From positions 1-32,389 of the forward strand of contig JBLHIK010000006.1 of NCBI GenBank assembly GCA_047614005.1: a DNA stretch of 32,389 nucleotides, in the 5' to 3' direction. Shown piece after piece: positions 28,254 to 32,389 of the stretch (the first letter of the stretch is position 1; every line of letters starts with the position of its first letter). A program made the position numbers and the translations under genes. The notes beneath the pieces were generated by a model. The model had not been told where the DNA came from and ran no database searches. It saw only the letters and a program-made list of their open reading frames with translations. This stretch comes from JBLHIK01 sp047614005 (GTDB lineage Bacteria; Patescibacteriota; Minisyncoccia; Phycocordibacterales; UBA1006).

Positions 28254-29144
28254 TTATCCTACTGCCTCTGCTGCGTTTACTATTTCGGAAATCTCTTGAG
28301 TAATGGCAGCCTGACGAGCTTTATTGAAAGTGAGCTCTAAGTCATATTTGATTCTTCCTGCATTTTCCGTAGCGTTTTGCATGGCTACCATTCTCGAACT
28401 GTGCTCTGCGGCGACTGATTCGAGAAGCATTTGATATATTGTCGCAGATATAAGTCTTTCTATTACTGTCTCTGCTACCTCCTCTGGACTTGGTTCAAAT
28501 ATGTAAGGGTTTTTCTTCTGCTTCTCTTTCATACTCTCTTTCTTTTCTTCTGAAATGATATTGTTGAGACTGTCTACGGAAAGAGGCAGAAGTGGTCGCA
28601 AGAATGCATTGTAGTTCATTGTTTTTATAAACTCCGTATAGAGTATATAAACATTTTTGTATTCTCCCTCCAGAAACGTTTGTATAATAAATTTTGTGAG
28701 ACTTTCTACTTCTGAGACAGATATAGCATCTGAGATAGTCTGGAGAGGAAGAGCTTTTACTGCAAATCGCTTTGCTATTTTCTGAGACTGTATACCTAGA
28801 GGTAATATATTAATTTCTTCAATATTTTTATCCTTTATAAAAGAACCAAAAGCTCGAGAAATGTTGGTATTGTATCCACCACATAGACCTTTGTTTGATG
28901 AAATTATCACAACGAGATCTTTTCCTTTTGTTTTTTTCTCTAGCAAAGAATGAGAGATGTTGTTATCTTCTACGAGGTTTACCAAGAGCATGAGAGCTTC
29001 TTTTGCATATCTTTTACCAAGAACAACACGAGCAAGAGCACGGCGCATTTTAGAAACAGAAACCATTTCCATAGTTTTTGTTATTTTCTGTATATTACCA
29101 ACAGAACCTATTTTTTGTTTAATTGCTTTTGTGTCAATTGCCAT
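28254..29144 (-). CDS. atpG: ATP synthase gamma subunit
   Basis: Central rotor shaft (296 aa). Seen: the N-terminal helix KAIKQKIGSVGNIQKITKTMEMVSVSKMRRA, ISSNKGLCGGYNTNISR (Rossmann-like middle), and the C-terminal helix AEHSSRMVAMQNATENAGRIKYDLELTFNKARQAAITQEISEIVNAAEA. An insertion with KKESMKEKQKKNPYIFEPSPEEV is typical. It follows an unknown 107-aa gene, not atpA directly. Confidence 0.97.
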   Translation of the reverse strand: MAIDTKAIKQKIGSVGNIQKITKTMEMVSVSKMRRALARVVLGKRYAKEALMLLVNLVEDNNISHSLLEKKTKGKDLVVIISSNKGLCGGYNTNISRAFGSFIKDKNIEEINILPLGIQSQKIAKRFAVKALPLQTISDAISVSEVESLTKFIIQTFLEGEYKNVYILYTEFIKTMNYNAFLRPLLPLSVDSLNNIISEEKKESMKEKQKKNPYIFEPSPEEVAETVIERLISATIYQMLLESVAAEHSSRMVAMQNATENAGRIKYDLELTFNKARQAAITQEISEIVNAAEAVG

Positions 29145-29153
29145 ACTAATTTA

Positions 29154-29477
29154 TTATTTTATTTTGTATCCAAACTTAACATTATCTGACTCAAGAAAAT
29201 GATATGCCTTTAGTGTGATATTTGCATTTTCATTTTCTTGAGAAAAAACTTCGCCCGATTGACCCTTAAAAGCTTTATTACTATTCCACACTTCAATAAC
29301 TTCAAGAGCTTTTTCTTGAGAGTCAATATTCGTGAAATCTCTAAGAAAAGATGAAACCTCTGCTCTGTTTTTAATGCCACTTATATATTCTTCCATTTCA
29401 GTGTTTCTTGGCATTTCTGATTTTCCAATCTCTAAGCCAGTATTATTTGTATCTTTTTGTGGTATATATTTTTCCAT
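29154..29477 (-). CDS. Unknown 107-aa protein inserted in the atp operon
   Basis: I do not recognise this protein. It is soluble, with no TM segment or signal peptide, polar and rich in Glu and Asn. The N-terminal 30 residues look disordered (MEKYIPQKDTNNTG...); a helical middle holds EVSSFLRDFTNIDSQEKALEVIEVWN, and the end LKAYHFLESDNVKFGYKIK is strand-like. The ATG at 29477 is 1 nt after the atpA stop and its own stop is 9 nt before atpG, so it is tightly co-translated with F1 subunits. F1 operons run atpA-atpG directly in most bacteria. It may be an accessory or regulatory factor of F1, or a chance insertion. Confidence 0.75.
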   Translation of the reverse strand: MEKYIPQKDTNNTGLEIGKSEMPRNTEMEEYISGIKNRAEVSSFLRDFTNIDSQEKALEVIEVWNSNKAFKGQSGEVFSQENENANITLKAYHFLESDNVKFGYKIK

Positions 29478-29478
29478 A

Positions 29479-30978
29479 TTATTTTTGATTATCTATTATT
29501 TTAAATTCTTCGATAGCTGTCTTTAGAAGTGCTTCTGATACATCGTCCCATTTTGCCACAATAGCATCGAGAACATCTTTCTTTGAGCTTTCCATAAATG
29601 ATTTGAAATCCATTTGCCATTTTACAACATCAACTAGTTCTACATCATCGATAAATCCAGCATCGAGAGCGTAGATAGTCGCTACTTGCACAGCAGTAGA
29701 AAGTGGAGAGAATTGGCCTTGTTTGAGTATCTCAACACCGCGAGCACCTCGTGCGAGCTGATCTTTCGTATCTTGATCTAAGTCAGATCCAAATTGAGCA
29801 AAGCTCTCGAGCTCTCTATACTGAGCGAGTTGTAGCTTGAGTGGTCCTGCATTTTTCTTCATAGACTTAATCTGCGCTGAACCTCCCACTCGTGATACTG
29901 AAAGTCCCACATCGATAGCTGGACGAATACCTTTGTTGAAAAGGTCAGTATTGAGGAAAATCTGTCCATCAGTAATAGAAATAACGTTTGTTGGAATATA
30001 AGAAGACACGTCTCCTGCTTGAGTTTCGATAATAGGAAGAGCTGTGATAGATCCACCACCATGGTCTTGGTTGCGTCTACATGCTCGCTCGAGTAGTCGT
30101 GAGTGAAGATAGAACACATCTCCTGGATATGCTTCACGTCCTGGAGGACGACGAAGAAGAAGAGATATTTCGCGATATGCAACAGCATGCTTTGAAAGGT
30201 CATCATAAACGATAAGTACATCCTCTCCTTTATCCATAAAGTATTCTCCAAGAGTCACACCAGCATACGGAGCAAGATAGAGAAGAGCTGGATTATCAGA
30301 AGCACCGGCAAGAACAATAGTAGTATAATCCATAGCTCCACGTGCTTCGAGCTCTTGCATGATACGCATTACCTTTGAACGTTTTTGTCCAATAGCAACA
30401 TAAATACATTTTACGCCAGTGTCTTTTTGATTGAGAATAGTATCGATAGCAAGGGTAGTTTTTCCTGTTTGACGATCACCAATGATGAGCTCACGCTGCC
30501 CTCGTCCAATAGGAACAAGTGCATCAATAGCTTTGATACCTGTTGAGAGAGGTTCATCTACTGGCTGACGACTCATCACTCCTGGTGCTATTTTCTCCAT
30601 AGGATATATATCCTTTGATTCTATGTCACCTTTTGCATCAATAGGATTCATAAATGAGTCTACAACGCGTCCCAACATGTTTTCACTCACTGGGATAGAA
30701 AGAATATTTCCTGTTGTTTCCACACTCATACCTTCTGAAATAGTTGTGTAATCACCCACAACCATAACTCCCACTGTTCCTTCTTCAAGGTTAAGAGCAA
30801 TACCAATAACGCCACTTTCAAATCGCACCATTTCTGATGACTGACAATCTGGAAGTCCAGCTACTCGAGCAATACCATCAGCAACAGAAATAACTGTTCC
30901 GACGCTTGTCTTACCTACTTCTTTCGAGTCGAAAGAATTGATTTTTTGTTTTAATGTTTCTATTATTGGTTGTGACAT
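29479..30978 (-). CDS. atpA: ATP synthase alpha subunit
   Basis: Non-catalytic nucleotide-binding F1 subunit (499 aa). Seen: Walker A IIGDRQTGKTTLAID (about 165-179), LYLAPYAGVTLGEYFMDKGEDVLIVYDDLSKHAVAYREISLLLRRPPGREAYPGDVFYLHSRLLERA, and VGLSVSRVGGSAQ. Normal length. It lies 31 nt downstream of atpH and overlaps nothing; the next gene begins 1 nt after its stop. Confidence 0.98.
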   Translation of the reverse strand: MSQPIIETLKQKINSFDSKEVGKTSVGTVISVADGIARVAGLPDCQSSEMVRFESGVIGIALNLEEGTVGVMVVGDYTTISEGMSVETTGNILSIPVSENMLGRVVDSFMNPIDAKGDIESKDIYPMEKIAPGVMSRQPVDEPLSTGIKAIDALVPIGRGQRELIIGDRQTGKTTLAIDTILNQKDTGVKCIYVAIGQKRSKVMRIMQELEARGAMDYTTIVLAGASDNPALLYLAPYAGVTLGEYFMDKGEDVLIVYDDLSKHAVAYREISLLLRRPPGREAYPGDVFYLHSRLLERACRRNQDHGGGSITALPIIETQAGDVSSYIPTNVISITDGQIFLNTDLFNKGIRPAIDVGLSVSRVGGSAQIKSMKKNAGPLKLQLAQYRELESFAQFGSDLDQDTKDQLARGARGVEILKQGQFSPLSTAVQVATIYALDAGFIDDVELVDVVKWQMDFKSFMESSKKDVLDAIVAKWDDVSEALLKTAIEEFKIIDNQK

Positions 30979-31009
30979 AATATTCTTTGTTTGTGATTAT
31001 AATGATTAA

Positions 31010-31396
31010 TTAGCGTGTTAGAGCGATTTTCATCTCCATGAGCTTGTGGGCAATACTGGCATTATACTGAACACCAGCTCTTCTTGCTTTGAATCCTCCT
31101 ATGAGTTCTTTGTTTTCTATTTCGATAATGGATTCGTCTGGATCTACATCGAAAGCGATGCGAAGCTTTTGTATAATATTCCCAGAGAGAGGAAATGGTG
31201 ATTCTATCTGAAGAGAGAATTCCTTTTCTTCTCTTTTTAATATCTCTTCGACATAGTGCACTATCGCAGGAGCCAAAAGAATAAGATTGTTTTCTCTGAG
31301 AAATTGTACAAAATTATCTACTATTTTCTCTCCTTTTAAAGGCTCTGCTTTAAAAAGAGATATGAAAGCTTCTGCAATGTGACGAGGAGTAGGCAT
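31010..31396 (-). CDS. atpH: ATP synthase delta subunit, short form
   Basis: Peripheral-stalk subunit joining F1 to the b dimer, 128 aa against about 175-180 in most bacteria. The conserved C-terminal part is present (ENKELIGGFKARRAGVQYNASIAHKLMEMKIAL, about 97-126). The N-terminal helical bundle that binds the top of alpha is reduced by about 50 residues. Frame and neighbours are intact, so this is genuine shortening, not a frameshift. Position between atpF and atpA supports the call. Confidence 0.85.
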   Translation of the reverse strand: MPTPRHIAEAFISLFKAEPLKGEKIVDNFVQFLRENNLILLAPAIVHYVEEILKREEKEFSLQIESPFPLSGNIIQKLRIAFDVDPDESIIEIENKELIGGFKARRAGVQYNASIAHKLMEMKIALTR

Positions 31397-31397
31397 A

Positions 31398-31898
31398 TTA
31401 AATAGTAATAGAGTCTAGGACTTCTTTGCAATATTCTTCATTGGAACTTTCGTTCATTTCTTTCTTGAGGATTTTTTCTGTCGCAGAAAGAACAAGGCCT
31501 ATTGTTTCTTTAGAAAGTTCTTTTTGCATAGATTCTTTGAGGTTTTCTGCATCACTGCTTGCTTTTGCAAGAATAGCAATACGTTCTATTTCTGCTTGCG
31601 ACTTTGCTTCACCTATAAGAACCTCTCCCTTAGAGCGACTCTCTGACAGCATTTCATGTGCTTTTTTTACTCCATCGGCTTTAGCTTGCTCTACTTGATC
31701 ATCTGCTTCTTTTAATTTTATCTCCATGTCTTGTGTATGTTGTATTCCTTTGTCGATAAACTTCTTTCGTTCTGAAATAGCTTTACCTATAGGTCCAAAA
31801 GCATACTTTTTTAAGAGAAGAAAAATCAGCAAAAAACCAACAAGGTTTGCAAGAGCAACCTGCCAATCAAATCCTACTTTTGCTAAAATCTCGAGCAT
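31398..31898 (-). CDS. atpF: ATP synthase b subunit
   Basis: Peripheral-stalk subunit (166 aa): one N-terminal TM helix (about 12-28, WQVALANLVGFLLIFLLLKKYAF) followed by GPIGKAISERKKFIDKGI, the typical membrane-proximal motif, and a long charged helix to the C-terminus. The start at 31898 is 13 nt after the atpE stop; its stop is 1 nt before the atpH start. Confidence 0.95.
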   Translation of the reverse strand: MLEILAKVGFDWQVALANLVGFLLIFLLLKKYAFGPIGKAISERKKFIDKGIQHTQDMEIKLKEADDQVEQAKADGVKKAHEMLSESRSKGEVLIGEAKSQAEIERIAILAKASSDAENLKESMQKELSKETIGLVLSATEKILKKEMNESSNEEYCKEVLDSITI

Positions 31899-31911
31899 AT
31901 TACAAGAAAGA

Positions 31912-32127
31912 TTAGATTAGGAAGAATGCAACAAGTGCATAAATAGCTGTAGACTCAGCAAGAGCTACACCAATAATCATTCGTGTAAAAATAGTACCAG
32001 CAATATCAGGGTTACGTCCCATAGCTTCAAGAGCTTTACCGATGAGGTATCCTTGACCGATAGCTGAACCGAACATTGAAAGTGTTGCAATACCTTTTGC
32101 AATCATTTGTGCTGCTTCTTTTTCCAT
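31912..32127 (-). CDS. atpE: ATP synthase c subunit with Na+-binding signature
   Basis: Rotor-ring hairpin of two TM helices (71 aa) around the polar loop GKALEAMGRNPD (30-41). Helix 1 has GSAIGQGY with Q25; helix 2 has AESTAIY with E58, S59, T60 and Y63. Spacing and identity match the Na+ site of Ilyobacter tartaricus c (Q32, E65, S66, T67, Y70), whereas H+ rings usually lack Q and the S-T pair. The ion-binding Glu is present. The ATG is followed by KEAAQMIAKG. The 48-nt gap to atpB is AT-rich, with an ATAAAAATATTTTTAT palindrome over the start. Confidence 0.96.
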   Translation of the reverse strand: MEKEAAQMIAKGIATLSMFGSAIGQGYLIGKALEAMGRNPDIAGTIFTRMIIGVALAESTAIYALVAFFLI

Positions 32128-32175
32128 AAAAATATTTTTATTATTACTATTATTAATTTCTAAGCAAAACTTATC

Positions 32176-32389
32176 TTATTCAAATAAATTTGCTGTTTCT
32201 TCTTGCAATTTCGGAGTCTTGTCTTCGTTGATTGCGAGCATATAGTATGCCACAACGAGCGAAGAAAACACCATAGCTTGCAAAACTCCAACGAACAAGC
32301 TCATAACGAGCCAGACCGTTGGAATCACGTAAGCAAATGCACCCAATATAATACCCATAAGTACCACTCCAGCATACATGTTACCAAAT
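32176..32389 (-). CDS. atpB: ATP synthase a subunit, C-terminal part, cut by window edge
   Basis: The end of the membrane stator that forms the ion half-channels with the c ring. From the window edge the sequence reads FGNMYAGVVLMGII, then two TM segments with VGVLQAMVFSSLVVAYYMLAI, and a short acidic tail. FGNMYAG and LQAxxF are a-subunit signatures, and Q of LQA (E. coli Q252) is kept. The residue after MYAG is Val where most a subunits have Glu (E. coli E219). The essential Arg lies outside the window. The gene starts the visible part of the atp operon. Confidence 0.93.
   Translation of the reverse strand, partial: FGNMYAGVVLMGIILGAFAYVIPTVWLVMSLFVGVLQAMVFSSLVVAYYMLAINEDKTPKLQEETANLFE

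Noticed and set aside
27726..28340. 204-aa open frame on the plus strand
   Set aside because: It is antisense to atpD and the end of atpG, with low-complexity Ser/Thr/Pro-rich sequence; atpD is unquestionable.
1..32389. Reassigned UGA codon as in some other candidate phyla
   Set aside because: No in-frame UGA seen in conserved genes, and UGA serves as a stop directly before a terminator at 13161.
1..32389. CRISPR array, IS element, prophage or integrase
   Set aside because: No regularly spaced repeats, no transposase or integrase motifs, and no tRNA-linked direct repeats were found.

Overview
The window looks like part of a chromosome from a Patescibacteria / Candidate Phyla Radiation bacterium, probably Parcubacteria-like. 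This is inferred from gene content and style, not from a marker-gene tree. The genome is AT-rich and compact. Several housekeeping proteins are trimmed: AspRS without its GAD insertion, a short GluRS, a short ATP synthase delta subunit and a short uL13. Hypothetical proteins sit inside core operons. UGA is used as a stop (after the 195-aa gene) and I saw no in-frame UGA in the housekeeping genes, so the genetic code looks standard.

Layout. Positions 1-11333 are all on the minus strand and are read from right to left: scpA-scpB (chromosome segregation), a D,D-carboxypeptidase-like PBP, a 50-aa membrane peptide, mraY-ftsW-murG (lipid II synthesis and septal polymerisation), gltX, an M23 LytM-type protein with a coiled coil, two small orphan genes with strong Shine-Dalgarno sites, an unknown 398-aa protein, and a Mur ligase (MurC/Mpl type) cut by the window edge. 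This is a cell-wall and division block. Positions 11400-13212 hold an insert bounded by terminators. It contains two divergent genes whose products have signal peptides of Bacteroidota style; one looks like an outer-membrane beta-barrel. Next come aspS and trpS (minus), an 84-aa orphan, dnaB, and a 158-aa orphan with a near-consensus promoter (all plus).

Positions 18324-23099 are the minus-strand ribosomal/RNA polymerase block infA-rpsM-rpsK-rpsD-rpoA-rplQ-rplM-rpsI-rplY, with no rpmJ at its usual place. Upstream of it are a one-TM 455-aa protein, a degenerate actin-fold (PilM/FtsA-like) protein and a one-TM 194-aa protein. Positions 26421-32389 are an F1Fo ATP synthase operon, atpB(partial)-E-F-H-A-[107-aa unknown]-G-D-C. 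Its c subunit carries the residues of a Na+-binding site.

The most coherent pattern across the window is transcriptional. At 13 start codons a -10 box, usually of the extended TGnTATAAT type, lies only 6-10 nt upstream of the ATG with no ribosome binding site. This predicts leaderless or nearly leaderless mRNAs for most operon heads, and it also corrects one or two start sites. Only two small orphan genes have a real leader plus a strong Shine-Dalgarno site. I saw no tRNA, rRNA, CRISPR array, IS element or recognisable phage gene. There is no gene-free stretch longer than 300 bases; the longest (18134-18377) holds terminators, palindromes and a possible small RNA.
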